The notes below the pieces were generated by a model, which saw nothing but the letters and a program-made list of their open reading frames with translations, was not told the origin of the DNA and did no database searches. DNA of 64,000 bases, taken from Aliiroseovarius sediminilitoris (lineage in GTDB: Bacteria; Pseudomonadota; Alphaproteobacteria; Rhodobacterales; Rhodobacteraceae). Below, piece by piece: positions 51,679-61,047 of this stretch (position 1 is the first letter of the stretch; every line of letters starts with the position of its first letter). The translations under genes and the position numbers were made by a program. Location: positions 744,001-808,000 of the forward strand of contig NZ_FOJB01000001.1 of NCBI RefSeq assembly GCF_900109955.1. Direction: 5' to 3'.

Positions 51679-51960
51679 ATGATCCGGTCGGAATTGATCC
51701 AGAAGATCGCGGATGAAAACCCGCACCTTTATCAGCGCGACGTTGAGCGCATCGTCAACACGATCTTTGAAGAGATTATTGAAGCGATGGCCAAGGGGGA
51801 CCGGGTTGAACTGCGCGGCTTTGGCGCATTTTCCGTCAAAAAACGGGATGCTCGTATCGGGCGCAATCCCCGGACGGGTGAGTCGGTCGAGGTTGAGGAA
51901 AAGCATGTTCCCTTTTTCAAGACCGGCAAGCTGCTCAGGGACCGTTTGAACGGCAAGTAA
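51679..51960 (+). CDS. ihfB: Integration host factor subunit beta
   Basis: A 93-residue DNA-bending protein that pairs with IHF alpha. It has the N-terminal [20 protein letters not shown], the core [20 protein letters not shown], and the arm [20 protein letters not shown] with the intercalating Pro. The length is normal. It follows rpsA in the widely conserved order and precedes the lapA-like gene by nine bases. Confidence 0.97.
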   Translation: MIRSELIQKIADENPHLYQRDVERIVNTIFEEIIEAMAKGDRVELRGFGAFSVKKRDARIGRNPRTGESVEVEEKHVPFFKTGKLLRDRLNGK

Positions 51961-51969
51961 GAGGTATCT

Positions 51970-52320
51970 ATGCGATACATCCGTTACGCATTTCTGGCGA
52001 CCCTTGCGGTCGTCCTGATCACAGTCGCGCTGGCAAATCGGGCGACTGTAACTCTGAATCTGCTGCCTCAGGAACTTTCCGGGTTCCTGGGATATAGCTG
52101 GTCAATGACCCTGCCGCTTTTCGTCGTGATCTTCGCTGGCGTCATTGCGGGCGTGCTGATCGGCTTCGTCTGGGAATGGTTCCGGGAACACAAGATCCGC
52201 GCTGAAGGTGCCCGCACCCGCAAGGAACGGGATCAGTTGGCGCGCGAGGTAAAGACCTTACGCGACCCCAAGACGCGCACGGGTGACGATGTGTTGGCCC
52301 TGATCGACGACACCAAGTGA
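51970..52320 (+). CDS. lapA: LapA-domain (DUF1049) membrane protein
   Basis: A 116-residue inner-membrane protein with two membrane helices ([20 protein letters not shown] and [20 protein letters not shown]) and a cytoplasmic basic coiled-coil tail ([20 protein letters not shown]). The domain is named for lipopolysaccharide assembly protein A, which tunes LPS synthesis in enterics; the function in this lineage is inferred. It lies between ihfB and trpF, a common alphaproteobacterial arrangement. Confidence 0.85.
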   Translation: MRYIRYAFLATLAVVLITVALANRATVTLNLLPQELSGFLGYSWSMTLPLFVVIFAGVIAGVLIGFVWEWFREHKIRAEGARTRKERDQLAREVKTLRDPKTRTGDDVLALIDDTK

Positions 52321-52330
52321 TCTGAACCTC

Positions 52331-52975
52331 ATGTGCGCAAGTGTAAAAATCTGCGGGCTGTCCGACCCGAGGCATGTTGATGCTGCGGTGACGGCAGGTG
52401 CGCGCTATCTGGGGTTCGTGTTCTTTCCGAAAAGTCCACGCAATGTGTCGGTTGGACACGCCGCCGAGTTAATGGCCGATGTGCCGGTTGGTGTGGCGAA
52501 GGTCGCACTGACGGTAAATGCCGATGACGTGCTGCTGGACCGGATCGTGTCGGAAACCGTGGTCGACATGTTGCAGCTTCACGGGGCGGAAAGCCCGGAG
52601 CGTGTGGTCGAAGTCAAAGCCCGTTACGGTCTGCCGGTGATGAAGGCCATTGGAATTGCCGGGCCTGACGATGTCGGGCAGATAGAACTTTTTGCCGGGG
52701 TGGCAGACCAGTTGCTGATCGACGCCAAGGCCCCGAGGGGCGCGGACCTTCCCGGAGGCAATGGCATCTCGTTTGACTGGCGGCTGGTGCAACGCAAATA
52801 CTGGCCGTGCCCGTGGATGCTGGCCGGAGGGTTGACGCCGGACAACGTCGCCGAGGCCATTCGGCTGACCGGGGCCAAACAAGTTGATGTCTCGTCGGGG
52901 GTTGAATCCGCGCCGGGGATCAAGGATGACAGGCTGATCGCGGCCTTCTGTGCCGCAGCACAAGCCGCCGCTTAA
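52331..52975 (+). CDS. trpF: Phosphoribosylanthranilate isomerase
   Basis: A 214-residue TIM-barrel enzyme of tryptophan synthesis. The catalytic Cys is in [14 protein letters not shown], followed by [18 protein letters not shown]. The general acid lies in [18 protein letters not shown], and the phosphate site in [14 protein letters not shown]. It is ten bases after lapA and 13 bp before trpB, so the two trp genes form one transcription unit. The trpA gene is not in this window. Confidence 0.95.
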   Translation: MCASVKICGLSDPRHVDAAVTAGARYLGFVFFPKSPRNVSVGHAAELMADVPVGVAKVALTVNADDVLLDRIVSETVVDMLQLHGAESPERVVEVKARYGLPVMKAIGIAGPDDVGQIELFAGVADQLLIDAKAPRGADLPGGNGISFDWRLVQRKYWPCPWMLAGGLTPDNVAEAIRLTGAKQVDVSSGVESAPGIKDDRLIAAFCAAAQAAA

Positions 52976-52988
52976 GGGGAGTGAGCCC

Positions 52989-54236
52989 ATGGCCAACGAT
53001 CTATTCAACAGTTTCATGAACGGCCCCGATGAAAAGGGCCGGTTCGGCGATTTCGGCGGGCGCTTCGTGTCCGAGACGTTGATGCCCCTGATCCTTGATC
53101 TTGAGGCAGAATATGAAAACGCCAAGACGGATGACAGTTTCTGGGCCGAGATGCAGCACTTGTGGACCCATTACGTGGGCCGCCCCAGCCCGCTTTATTT
53201 TGCTGAAGGTCTGACCAACCACCTGGGCGGCGCAAAGGTCTATCTGAAACGGGATGAGTTGAACCACACCGGCGCGCACAAGATCAACAATGTGCTGGGG
53301 CAAATCCTGTTGGCCCGCCGCATGGGCAAGACCCGTATCATTGCTGAAACCGGGGCCGGGCAACACGGCGTGGCCACGGCCACGGTCTGTGCCAAATTCG
53401 GTCTGAAATGTATCGTTTACATGGGTGCCCACGACGTGCAGCGTCAGGCCCCCAATGTGTTTCGTATGCGCCTTCTGGGGGCCGAAGTTATTCCCGTCAG
53501 TTCGGGTCGTGGCACGCTGAAGGACGCGATGAATGATGCGCTGCGTGACTGGGTGACAAACGTGGCCGACACATTTTATTGCATCGGCACGGCGGCTGGG
53601 CCACACCCCTATCCCGCTATGGTGCGCGACTTCCAGTCGATCATCGGCAAGGAAGCCAAGGAACAGATGCAGGCTGCCGAAGGTCGGCTGCCTGATACGT
53701 TGATCGCGGCCATTGGCGGTGGGTCGAATGCCATTGGTCTGTTCTATCCATTCCTGGACGATGACAGCGTGCGGATCATCGGCGTCGAGGCAGGCGGCAA
53801 GGGTGTGAATGACAAGATGGAGCATTGCGCGTCCCTGACCGGTGGACGCCCCGGCGTTCTGCACGGCAACCGCACTTTCCTGTTACAAGACGAAGACGGG
53901 CAAATCCTGGACGGCTATTCGATCTCGGCAGGGCTGGACTATCCCGGCATCGGGCCGGAACACAGCTGGTTGCACGAGATCGGACGCGCCGAATATGTGG
54001 CGATCACGGATAAAGAGGCGCTGGATGCGTTTGAACTGTGCTGTCAGACCGAAGGGATTATCCCTGCGCTGGAGCCCTGTCACGCGCTGGCACATGTGAT
54101 GAAGATTGCGCCAGATCTGCCCAAGGATCACATCATCTGCATGAACATGTGCGGCCGGGGCGACAAGGATATCTATACCGTCGCCAAATATCTGGGGTTC
54201 GACATGTCCGACACGGAAGGTCGCGACGCCGACTGA
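52989..54236 (+). CDS. trpB: Tryptophan synthase beta chain
   Basis: A 415-residue PLP enzyme that condenses indole with serine. The PLP lysine lies in [20 protein letters not shown], the [17 protein letters not shown] loop follows, and the phosphate-binding [13 protein letters not shown] is present. The ATG at 52989 has GGGGAGTGAG before it. It converges on the serine hydrolase gene, with six bases between the stop codons and no obvious terminator. Confidence 0.97.
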   Translation: MANDLFNSFMNGPDEKGRFGDFGGRFVSETLMPLILDLEAEYENAKTDDSFWAEMQHLWTHYVGRPSPLYFAEGLTNHLGGAKVYLKRDELNHTGAHKINNVLGQILLARRMGKTRIIAETGAGQHGVATATVCAKFGLKCIVYMGAHDVQRQAPNVFRMRLLGAEVIPVSSGRGTLKDAMNDALRDWVTNVADTFYCIGTAAGPHPYPAMVRDFQSIIGKEAKEQMQAAEGRLPDTLIAAIGGGSNAIGLFYPFLDDDSVRIIGVEAGGKGVNDKMEHCASLTGGRPGVLHGNRTFLLQDEDGQILDGYSISAGLDYPGIGPEHSWLHEIGRAEYVAITDKEALDAFELCCQTEGIIPALEPCHALAHVMKIAPDLPKDHIICMNMCGRGDKDIYTVAKYLGFDMSDTEGRDAD

Positions 54237-54242
54237 TCCGGG

Positions 54243-55409
54243 TCAATCCAACGCAGCGGCAATCGTCCGAAACATGGCGATGTTGGCGTCGTTGACGCCC
54301 TCTTTGCGAAACTTGCGGTCGGCGCTGTTCAGTGCAATCACCACATCGCGCGATGTGTCGATGAAGATATACTGGCCATATATCCCGCGCGCGAAATACT
54401 CGCCGTCAGGCGCGTTGGGGGCGATCCACCACTGAAACCCATACCGCTGTTCGTCCGTCGGCGTCGGGGCAGAGGGAACGGTCGAGGCCGCAATCCAATC
54501 TGCCGGCACGATCTGTTGCCCGTTCCAATGTCCGTCCTGCAAGAACATCTGCCCGAAGCGGGCATAGTCACGCGTGCGCAGGTTCAGACCGCCCAGCACG
54601 AAGGCCACGCCATAGCCGTCGGTAACGTAATAAGGGTCGGCTTCGAAGCCCATTTTCTGAATGACATGGCGTTCCAGCAACTCGGGGATGGACTGACCGC
54701 TGGCGCCCCGGATCACCATGCCGATTACATGCGTGTCGATCGAAACATATTGCCAGGTCTCGCCCGGTGGCGCGAAGGTTTCGGTCAGGCTTGCAACAAA
54801 GTCATCCATCGACTGCCCCAGCGCCAACACACGGCCCATTCGGTTGATGTCGGAATTGAAGTCCAGATAATCCTCGTTGAAGACGACACCCGACGACATG
54901 TTCAACACATTGCGGATCGTTGCGCCTTCATATGCGCTGTCTTTCAGTTCTGGTGCGTAAAGTTCAACCGGATCATCCAGTGAGCCAATCGCCCCTTGCT
55001 CCACCACGATCCCTGTCAGCGCGGACAGAAAACTTTTGGCAACCGACCAGCTTATGCGGCGGTCTTCCGGGTCTGTGCCAAGGTGATAGCTTTCGTGCCG
55101 CACCGCGCCGTTTTTCAACACAACCAGCGCCGTCACAGACCGTTCTGCTATCCAATCCTCGGCCCCGTCAGGCAGTGTCAACGGTGTGCCCTGGGGCAAC
55201 GCGGCAGGTTCTGTGCCGCCGCGCGACATCGTTCTGGTCAGAAACGCCTGATCCATGTTTGAAAAGTTGTGAACGATTTTTTCTTCTGAAAACAAGGAAT
55301 TTACAGCGATCAGCCTGTTGATCCCATCCCGTTTCCAAATCGCCGCAGCAGCGATCAGCACAACGATGACCAAAAAAGCCTGCAACAGACGTTTCAAGAC
55401 AGTGCGCAT
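54243..55409 (-). CDS. Membrane-anchored serine hydrolase (beta-lactamase/class C-like fold)
   Basis: A 388-residue protein with an N-terminal membrane anchor (LLQAFLVIVVLIAAAAIW, about 8-25) and a periplasmic DD-peptidase/beta-lactamase-fold domain. The S-x-x-K motif is Ser122-Val-Ala-Lys125 in RRISWSVAKSFLSAL. A second-motif Tyr lies in WQYVSIDTHVIG. The closest general resemblance is to esterase EstB-like and 6-aminohexanoate-dimer hydrolase-like enzymes, not true beta-lactamases. Substrate unknown. The start at 55409 begins the anchor. Confidence 0.82.
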   Translation of the reverse strand: MRTVLKRLLQAFLVIVVLIAAAAIWKRDGINRLIAVNSLFSEEKIVHNFSNMDQAFLTRTMSRGGTEPAALPQGTPLTLPDGAEDWIAERSVTALVVLKNGAVRHESYHLGTDPEDRRISWSVAKSFLSALTGIVVEQGAIGSLDDPVELYAPELKDSAYEGATIRNVLNMSSGVVFNEDYLDFNSDINRMGRVLALGQSMDDFVASLTETFAPPGETWQYVSIDTHVIGMVIRGASGQSIPELLERHVIQKMGFEADPYYVTDGYGVAFVLGGLNLRTRDYARFGQMFLQDGHWNGQQIVPADWIAASTVPSAPTPTDEQRYGFQWWIAPNAPDGEYFARGIYGQYIFIDTSRDVVIALNSADRKFRKEGVNDANIAMFRTIAAALD

Positions 55410-55429
55410 GTGACTCCACGATTTTTTGG

Positions 55430-56452
55430 TCAGGGTGCCGCCCAATCGACCCAACGTCCATGGAAATCGACACGACCAAGCGTCAACGTGTGACCCTCGG
55501 GCCAAAGCGTCAGGTGAAGAGCTGCGCCTTTGCCAAGCTGATCGTCGGCTTCCATGGCAAGATGTGCGACCGGGCCGTGTTGAGCCGCGGTTTCAATGGC
55601 TGCTTGGCAACGCGATTGCGTCTGCGGCGGGAAATATTGCCAGGCAATGGTGTGGTAGACGAGCGTGAGGTGATCAGGGGTGACAGTTATTAACTGATCC
55701 TCAAGCCAGTCGGCAGCGTCGCCTGCGTCCACCCGAGCCTCAAGCACATCCATCACTGCGCGGGTGTGCAACAGACGTTCGGGCTGATCGGACCAAAGAT
55801 ACGAGATCAGGCGCAGGGCATCGTCCGGATCGTGCGCATTCATCGGCATCAGGTCCACGCCGCGCCGGTCGATGATAGTCGGAACCTTGCCAGTCGGCAG
55901 ATCGCCCCGCCAGTCGGGTGCTAGGGTGATAACGGGGTCGGGCGGGCCAATCTGTCCATCCGGCAGGACCAGTGTAAACCGATCCCACATCAGGTTCAGT
56001 CCGGCGCTCGCGCCCAGTTCATACATACGGATCGGCAGGTCGTAGCGTGCGGCCAGCCAATGTCCCGCGGCGATCAGAACGGCCGCGCGGCGCACTTCGT
56101 TGGTTTGCGGAGGATTGTCGAGCCATTGGTCCAGAAGCGCGGTGTGATCGTTCAGCGCCCCCTGGATCGCGGCCCAAAGGCTGGCGTCCGCGGGCGCGGG
56201 GTTCGGCGGGTACTTAGCTTTCAACGCAGGGCAGGCTCCGGTCAGCACCAAGGCGTGCAGCCCGGCCAGCAGGCGTAAAGGCACCGAATGCCCTCGAGGA
56301 CCGATTTCACCGGGCCAGTTGAACATGCGATCTGTCAGCGGCGTGCCGGGCTGAATCCTCTCGGCAAGCAGGTCCAGCACGCGCGCGGTGAAGGGTGAAC
56401 CAAGATGCCTGTTGCTGCCCGCTTGATGACGCAAAGCGTCGCGTAAACTCAT
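55430..56452 (-). CDS. DUF2332 domain-containing protein
   Basis: A 340-residue soluble protein matching DUF2332 along its whole length. Typical segments are DALRHQAGSNRHLGSPFTAR, a central IRMYELGASAGLNLMWDRF that looks like a SAM-methyltransferase motif I, and LVYHTIAWQYFPPQTQ. The domain's function is not established; a methyltransferase-like fold is an inference from the GASAG loop. Its start overlaps the pth stop in ATGA, so it is translated with pth. Confidence 0.82.
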   Translation of the reverse strand: MSLRDALRHQAGSNRHLGSPFTARVLDLLAERIQPGTPLTDRMFNWPGEIGPRGHSVPLRLLAGLHALVLTGACPALKAKYPPNPAPADASLWAAIQGALNDHTALLDQWLDNPPQTNEVRRAAVLIAAGHWLAARYDLPIRMYELGASAGLNLMWDRFTLVLPDGQIGPPDPVITLAPDWRGDLPTGKVPTIIDRRGVDLMPMNAHDPDDALRLISYLWSDQPERLLHTRAVMDVLEARVDAGDAADWLEDQLITVTPDHLTLVYHTIAWQYFPPQTQSRCQAAIETAAQHGPVAHLAMEADDQLGKGAALHLTLWPEGHTLTLGRVDFHGRWVDWAAP

Positions 56453-57153
56453 GAAAACTTATCCATCAACCGTTGAAGCGGGCTGCGGGTTTCCTTGGGT
56501 TCAGCATTCGCATCTGGTTTGGAAGGCGATGCTGGTGCGGGGGCGGATTTGGTGTCAGGTTTCGGTTGCGAAGTGGACGAGCGCGGCGGATTGACCCGCC
56601 GCCCGACGGCGTTCATGAACTTGCCGCTGTCCCCTTCTGCAAGGTCGGGAGCCCCGTCGGCACAGCCGCGCAGCACATCATCCAGCCAACCCTCATCCGC
56701 CTTGGCGAAATCGCGCAGAACATAAGAGGAAACCGCGTTCTTGTTGCCCGGATGCCCAATGCCCATCCGCACGCGGGTATAGTCTGGCCCGATATGAGCG
56801 TGGAGTGAGCGCAGGCCGTTGTGTCCCGCATGGCCGCCACCATGTTTGACGCGCACTTTGCCGGGGGCCAGATCAAGCTCGTCATGGAAAACGACGATGT
56901 CATTCGGTGTCAGCTTGTAAAACCGCATCGCCTCGCCCACCGATTGGCCGGACAGGTTCATGAAGGTCTCGGGCTTCAACAGCAGCACTTTCTCGTGGCC
57001 CAGTTGCCCCTCGGAAAGTGCGCCTTGAAACTTGCCGCGCCAAGGGGCAAACCCATGGTCCTGCGCAATGCTGTCCAGCGCCATGAAGCCGATATTGTGG
57101 CGGTTGCCCGCGTATTTTGGGCCCGGATTGCCAAGCCCCACAAACATTTTCAT
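56449..57153 (-). CDS. pth: Peptidyl-tRNA hydrolase
   Basis: A 234-residue enzyme that releases peptides from stalled peptidyl-tRNA. It has the active-site GLGNPGPKYAGNRHNIGF with catalytic His19, then LKPETFMNLSGQSV, and FHDELDLAPGKVRVKHGGGH with the partner Asp. After about residue 190 it carries a ~45-residue Pro-, Ala- and Lys-rich tail (RSSTSQPKPDTKSAPAPASP) absent from the enteric enzyme. It is coupled to the DUF2332 gene downstream. The usual rplY-pth neighbourhood is split by a methyltransferase gene. Confidence 0.95.
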   Translation of the reverse strand: MKMFVGLGNPGPKYAGNRHNIGFMALDSIAQDHGFAPWRGKFQGALSEGQLGHEKVLLLKPETFMNLSGQSVGEAMRFYKLTPNDIVVFHDELDLAPGKVRVKHGGGHAGHNGLRSLHAHIGPDYTRVRMGIGHPGNKNAVSSYVLRDFAKADEGWLDDVLRGCADGAPDLAEGDSGKFMNAVGRRVNPPRSSTSQPKPDTKSAPAPASPSKPDANAEPKETRSPLQRLMDKFS

Positions 57154-57270
57154 CTTCGACCTTTCCTGCTGGACTTTCTACCCGCGCACCGGACATGGTG
57201 TGGCACTGTTAAACTAAAGATCACCCACACGGGTTGCAATCACCCCTGCGTATCGCGATCGGAGACCCCT

Positions 57271-57966
57271 TTGCCCCGGTATTCGATAGATGGAATTGAC
57301 CTTGATATTCCGCTCCATTGTCTGAACGACAATCTTAAACAGCAGTTGCAGAATGAACATTACGAATGGAAAGAGGTCAACGGGCTGAAACGACACCTGA
57401 AGAAGGGTGATCGGGTGCTCGATTTGGGAGGTGGGGCTGGCTATATCGCCATTCAGGCCGCGCGTATTGCTGGGGCAGGAAATGTCGCGACGGTAGAAGC
57501 CAGTGCCGAGATGGTGCAAGCCATCGGCCGAAACCTTGTGCTGAACCACGCTGAAGCCGTTCGTGTTTTGCATGGGGCTGTGGTGCCTGACGACTTTTCA
57601 GGAGGAAGTGTCGAATTCGACGTCAAGCCAGCCTTCTGGTCGTCGGCCATTGCAGTGGGTCCGCGAAAAGGGGCTGCGCAACGGATTAAGGTGCCCGCCC
57701 TCAGACTAAGCGATCTGCTGCACGCGTTCGAACCAAATCTGGTGATCATGGATGTGGAAGGGGCGGAGCGGGACCTGGCACGCCAGGACTGGCCGCTCAT
57801 GGTGCAGTTGGTGATCATGGAAATCCATCCACAGACTTATCCACCCGCTGGCATACAAGAGATTTTCGATGGCATGTCGAAAGCCGGCTTTGCCTATATG
57901 CCGTGGGGGTCGCGGGGCAATCTGGTCGTGTTTCAGCGCTTGCCGGGTAAGGGTATGGGATGCTGA
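57271..57966 (+). CDS. FkbM-type SAM-dependent methyltransferase
   Basis: A protein of about 231 residues. SAM motif I is RVLDLGGGAGYIAIQAARIA, the acidic strand follows (ATVEASAEMVQAIGRNL), and the FkbM-like segment is LVIMDVEGAERDLARQDWP. No ATG fits the conserved N terminus (PRYSIDGIDLDIPLHC). A TTG at 57271 with GGAG six bases upstream is the best start, and the in-frame region upstream is antisense to pth. The gene sits in plus orientation between the minus-strand pth and rplY genes, as if inserted. Its target is unknown. Confidence 0.75.
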   Translation: MPRYSIDGIDLDIPLHCLNDNLKQQLQNEHYEWKEVNGLKRHLKKGDRVLDLGGGAGYIAIQAARIAGAGNVATVEASAEMVQAIGRNLVLNHAEAVRVLHGAVVPDDFSGGSVEFDVKPAFWSSAIAVGPRKGAAQRIKVPALRLSDLLHAFEPNLVIMDVEGAERDLARQDWPLMVQLVIMEIHPQTYPPAGIQEIFDGMSKAGFAYMPWGSRGNLVVFQRLPGKGMGC

Positions 57967-57973
57967 AGCAAAA

Positions 57974-57997
57974 AAGCGGGCCCCGCAGGACCCGCTT
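57974..57997. terminator. Bidirectional terminator between fkbM-type gene and rplY
   Basis: AAGCGGG (57974-57980), ten-base loop, CCCGCTT (57991-57997). A run of six A before it gives a T-run on the minus strand, so it is strongest as the rplY terminator. Confidence 0.8.
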
Positions 57998-58020
57998 AAC
58001 TGTCGTCCGGCTGGACTGAT

Positions 58021-58677
58021 TTACTCTTCCGACTTCATTTCGGTTGCTTCGACTTCGTCGGCTGCGACCTCTTCGGTCTCTTCCGCTTCGTCATCTGCCG
58101 AGCGCAGTGAACTTGGGGCCGAGATGTTGGCAATCACGAAGTCACGGTCGACGGTGACTTTCGCGCCTTTCGGCAGGTCCACGTCCGAGATGTGGATGAC
58201 GTCGCCCACTTCGCGGCCGGTCAGGTCAACAACGATCTGCTCGGGGATCTCACCCGCCATGACGTTCAGTTCGACTTCTGGGCGCACAACGGTCAGAACG
58301 CCGCCTTTTTTCAGGCCGGGGGCTTCTTCTTCGTTGGTGAACTCAACGTGAATGAACAGGCTGATCCGCGTGTTGCGGTGCAGGCGCATCAGGTCAAGAT
58401 GGGTCGGCAGGTCTTTCACAACGTCACGCTGAACGTTCCGGCAGATGACACGAAAGTCATCTTCGCCCTCGACCTTCAGGTTCCAAAGGGTCGAAAGGAA
58501 CCGACCAGCGCGCAGCTTTTTCAGCAGCTCGTTGAAAGGGATGTTAATCGGTAGCGGGTCTTCACCACCACCATACACGATACCGGGTACGAAGCCTTCG
58601 CGGCGAGCTTGACGAGCGGCCCCCTTGCCTGTCCCCGTCCGTACCGTGGCTACTAGATCAGGAATCTGTTTTGCCAT
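58021..58677 (-). CDS. rplY: 50S ribosomal protein L25/general stress protein Ctc
   Basis: A 218-residue long-form L25 that binds 5S rRNA. The N-terminal L25 domain ([30 protein letters not shown]) is followed by the TL5/CTC beta domain ([20 protein letters not shown] and [20 protein letters not shown]) and an acidic C-terminal tail. The length is normal for the CTC type in alphaproteobacteria. It normally lies next to pth; here a methyltransferase gene intervenes. Confidence 0.95.
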   Translation of the reverse strand: MAKQIPDLVATVRTGTGKGAARQARREGFVPGIVYGGGEDPLPINIPFNELLKKLRAGRFLSTLWNLKVEGEDDFRVICRNVQRDVVKDLPTHLDLMRLHRNTRISLFIHVEFTNEEEAPGLKKGGVLTVVRPEVELNVMAGEIPEQIVVDLTGREVGDVIHISDVDLPKGAKVTVDRDFVIANISAPSSLRSADDEAEETEEVAADEVEATEMKSEE

Positions 58678-58760
58678 GGAAATTCTCCAGTTTGTTGATG
58701 CGGGATTCCTCCAAGGGTGTAAGTCCCGCGGTTGAAGCCGTGCCTATAGACTGATGGCCG

Positions 58761-59189
58761 TCAAAAGAAAAGAGGATTCTTGCCCGGCGGGTCTTGTGAA
58801 ATGGACTGCTCGTGCCGGTTCCGGGCCTGTGTCCGCTTCGCCTGCTTTGCCCGGCAGACCAATGCATCGGTTGCAGATTTCCGCCCGAAGGCCTGACGCG
58901 CATTGCGGACAAAGGTATCACGTTCTGCCCGCGCGCGTGCAAGGTCGGAATTGAGCTTCGTCAGCTCCCGTTCGACCCAGCGTTGCCAGGTGCCGTAATG
59001 CCCGCTGGCCAATGAGAGCGGCAGGGCGTCTTCCGACCCGGATGCAGGCGCGGCATAAAGCAGACCGCGCAGGTCTGAAATGCAACTTTCCAGATCCTCA
59101 ATGTCACGGTTGTGGCGTGCAAGCGCGGCCATCGCCGCGTCATGTTGCAGGGCGGCCAGAACCGCCAATTGCGTCAGTTGGTCAGTCAT
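58761..59189 (-). CDS. Uncharacterised coiled-coil protein ending the flagellar export operon
   Basis: A 142-residue protein, mostly helical, with heptad-like segments (LAALQHDAAMAALARHNRDI and WVERELTKLNSDLARARAER) and a basic C-terminal tail. Its start overlaps the flhB stop by four bases, so it is translated with the flagellar export genes. Size, charge and coiled-coil nature resemble the export chaperone FliJ, but no sequence motif proves it. A role in flagellar secretion is inferred from position only. Confidence 0.6.
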   Translation of the reverse strand: MTDQLTQLAVLAALQHDAAMAALARHNRDIEDLESCISDLRGLLYAAPASGSEDALPLSLASGHYGTWQRWVERELTKLNSDLARARAERDTFVRNARQAFGRKSATDALVCRAKQAKRTQARNRHEQSISQDPPGKNPLFF

Positions 59190-60283
59190 TTAGTAGCCCC
59201 GAACATGTCGCGCGCACGACTGCGCATCTTCTCGGCGAAACGGATCGCGGCGGCGACGGCCTTGTAGTGATCGGGTGGAACTTCGTCACCAATGTCGACC
59301 GTGGCATAAAGCGCCCGCGCCGTTGGCGGGTCACTGTGGATCGGCACGCCGTTTTCACTTGCCGTCTCGCGGATCCGCGCGGCAATCTCGTCAACGCCCT
59401 TCGCAATGCAGATCGGGGCGGCACCAGGCATCCGCGACCATTTCAGGGCCACGGCGTAATGAGTGGGGTTTACGACAACCACGTCAGCGTCAGGCACGTC
59501 GGCAAGCATCTGGTTCATGGCAATGGCATAGCCTTTCTGTCGTCGCTGCCCCTTCATGTGGGGGTCGCCCTCGTTCTGCTTGATCTCGTCCATCAGATCC
59601 TTATGGGACATGCGGTTCTTGCGCAGATGCTCCTTATGTTGCCAGAAATAGTCGATGCCACCGATGACCAAGGCGATCACAAGGACAAGCGCGAAAAACT
59701 CGACACTCAGATCAAGCAGGACGACCGTCGTCATTCCTGCACTCAGTGACATGGTGGACAGAATTTCGGGCAGCTTCACCCAGATGAACATACCCAGCAT
59801 CAGCGCATAGATCGTCAGTTTCACAAAACTTTTGGCAAACTCAAACAGGCCGGATCGTCCGAATTTGTTCTTGGCGTTCGACAAAAGCGATAGACGATTC
59901 AGCTTCGGTTGGAGCTTTTCCGGTGAAACGATAAAGGTTCGCGTCGCGATGGCGAGCAAAAGAACTGCTGTTGCCGGGGCCAGAAACCACGGCGCAAGAT
60001 GTTTGCCCAGCCCCACCAAAAGAGATGCGGAAAACGGTGCGCCACCGCGAAAGACCTCGTCCGCGATCTGGTCTGGCCGAGCAAGAATTCCAGCCAATAA
60101 TTCGCCAATACCCTTCAGGCTTGTCGCCCCCAGTGATGTCGCGACCAGCAATATGGCAAGATATGACGTGGCTGTGTTCAACTCGGCGGATCGCGCCACC
60201 TCGCCACGCTTGCGAGCATCGTCCAGTTTCTTCTGCGTTGGTTCGTGCTGTTTGCTGTCGTCATCATCCGTCCCGGACATCAC
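59186..60283 (-). CDS. flhB: Flagellar biosynthesis protein FlhB
   Basis: A 365-residue membrane component of the flagellar type III export gate that controls the switch from hook to filament substrates. Four membrane helices lie in about residues 30-215. The C-terminal cytoplasmic domain contains the autocleavage motif Asn-Pro-Thr-His at 272-275 (VVVNPTHYAVALKW). The N terminus (KLDDARKRGEVARSAELN) is typical. It overlaps fliR by four bases and the following small gene by four bases. Confidence 0.95.
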   Translation of the reverse strand: MMSGTDDDDSKQHEPTQKKLDDARKRGEVARSAELNTATSYLAILLVATSLGATSLKGIGELLAGILARPDQIADEVFRGGAPFSASLLVGLGKHLAPWFLAPATAVLLLAIATRTFIVSPEKLQPKLNRLSLLSNAKNKFGRSGLFEFAKSFVKLTIYALMLGMFIWVKLPEILSTMSLSAGMTTVVLLDLSVEFFALVLVIALVIGGIDYFWQHKEHLRKNRMSHKDLMDEIKQNEGDPHMKGQRRQKGYAIAMNQMLADVPDADVVVVNPTHYAVALKWSRMPGAAPICIAKGVDEIAARIRETASENGVPIHSDPPTARALYATVDIGDEVPPDHYKAVAAAIRFAEKMRSRARDMFGATK

Positions 60284-61047
60284 CGACCTCCGAACGGGTT
60301 AGCAAGTATTGTTTCAAGCGCCGCTTGCCAGACGGGCAACAACAGGGGTGCGGTCAGCAACAACAGGATCAATCCGCCTGCCGTGATCGCAGGGGCGCCA
60401 ACAAAGGCCACCATCAACTGAGGCATCGCCCGGTTGATGACGCCAAGCGCCACATTATAGAGCAATGACGCGATGACGAAGGGCGCAGCGAGGGTGAAAG
60501 CCAGTGAGAATGCCCGCGCGATCTGCACAATTCCCCAGTCAGCGAACGCCTGTGTATCGGGAAACTGACCGATCGGAAAGACGCGATAGGTCAGGATCAG
60601 GCCCGTCGCCAGCTTGACATGCAGGCCGAGCATCACGGCCAGTGCCAGCCCTGCCACAACCAGAACATGCCCGATCGCAGGTTGCGGATCGGCATTCGCG
60701 CCCCCGATTAATTGCGCCAGCGATGTCGATTGTGCTGCGATGCTGCCCGCGACTTGAAGCGCCATGATCATCAGACGGATCGCAATGCCGAACCCCAACC
60801 CGATCACCGGTTCCGATATATAAACAAGCGGCTGAAGCGGCGGCGTGGTTCCGATGTCCGCCATGACACCGGGCGCGACGATCATCGTAAAGGCGAGCGA
60901 CAGAAACAGACGCACCCGCGCCGGAACGGATTTTTCGCCAAACGCGGGCAGGACGGCCATCGCCGCCCCGACCCTGAGAAAAACCACCAGGCCCTGTTGC
61001 AAAAGCAGTGGCGCCAAGGTCGCGATTTGATCCAGTGCCGCGATCAT
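60280..61047 (-). CDS. fliR: Flagellar biosynthesis protein FliR
   Basis: A 255-residue inner-membrane protein of the flagellar export gate with about six hydrophobic segments (for example VVFLRVGAAMAVLPAFGEKS and VLVVAGLALAVMLGLHVKLA). It assembles with FliP and FliQ, whose genes are not in the window. Start and stop overlap flhA and flhB in ATGA arrangements, showing a tightly coupled flhA-fliR-flhB unit. Confidence 0.93.
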   Translation of the reverse strand: MIAALDQIATLAPLLLQQGLVVFLRVGAAMAVLPAFGEKSVPARVRLFLSLAFTMIVAPGVMADIGTTPPLQPLVYISEPVIGLGFGIAIRLMIMALQVAGSIAAQSTSLAQLIGGANADPQPAIGHVLVVAGLALAVMLGLHVKLATGLILTYRVFPIGQFPDTQAFADWGIVQIARAFSLAFTLAAPFVIASLLYNVALGVINRAMPQLMVAFVGAPAITAGGLILLLLTAPLLLPVWQAALETILANPFGGR

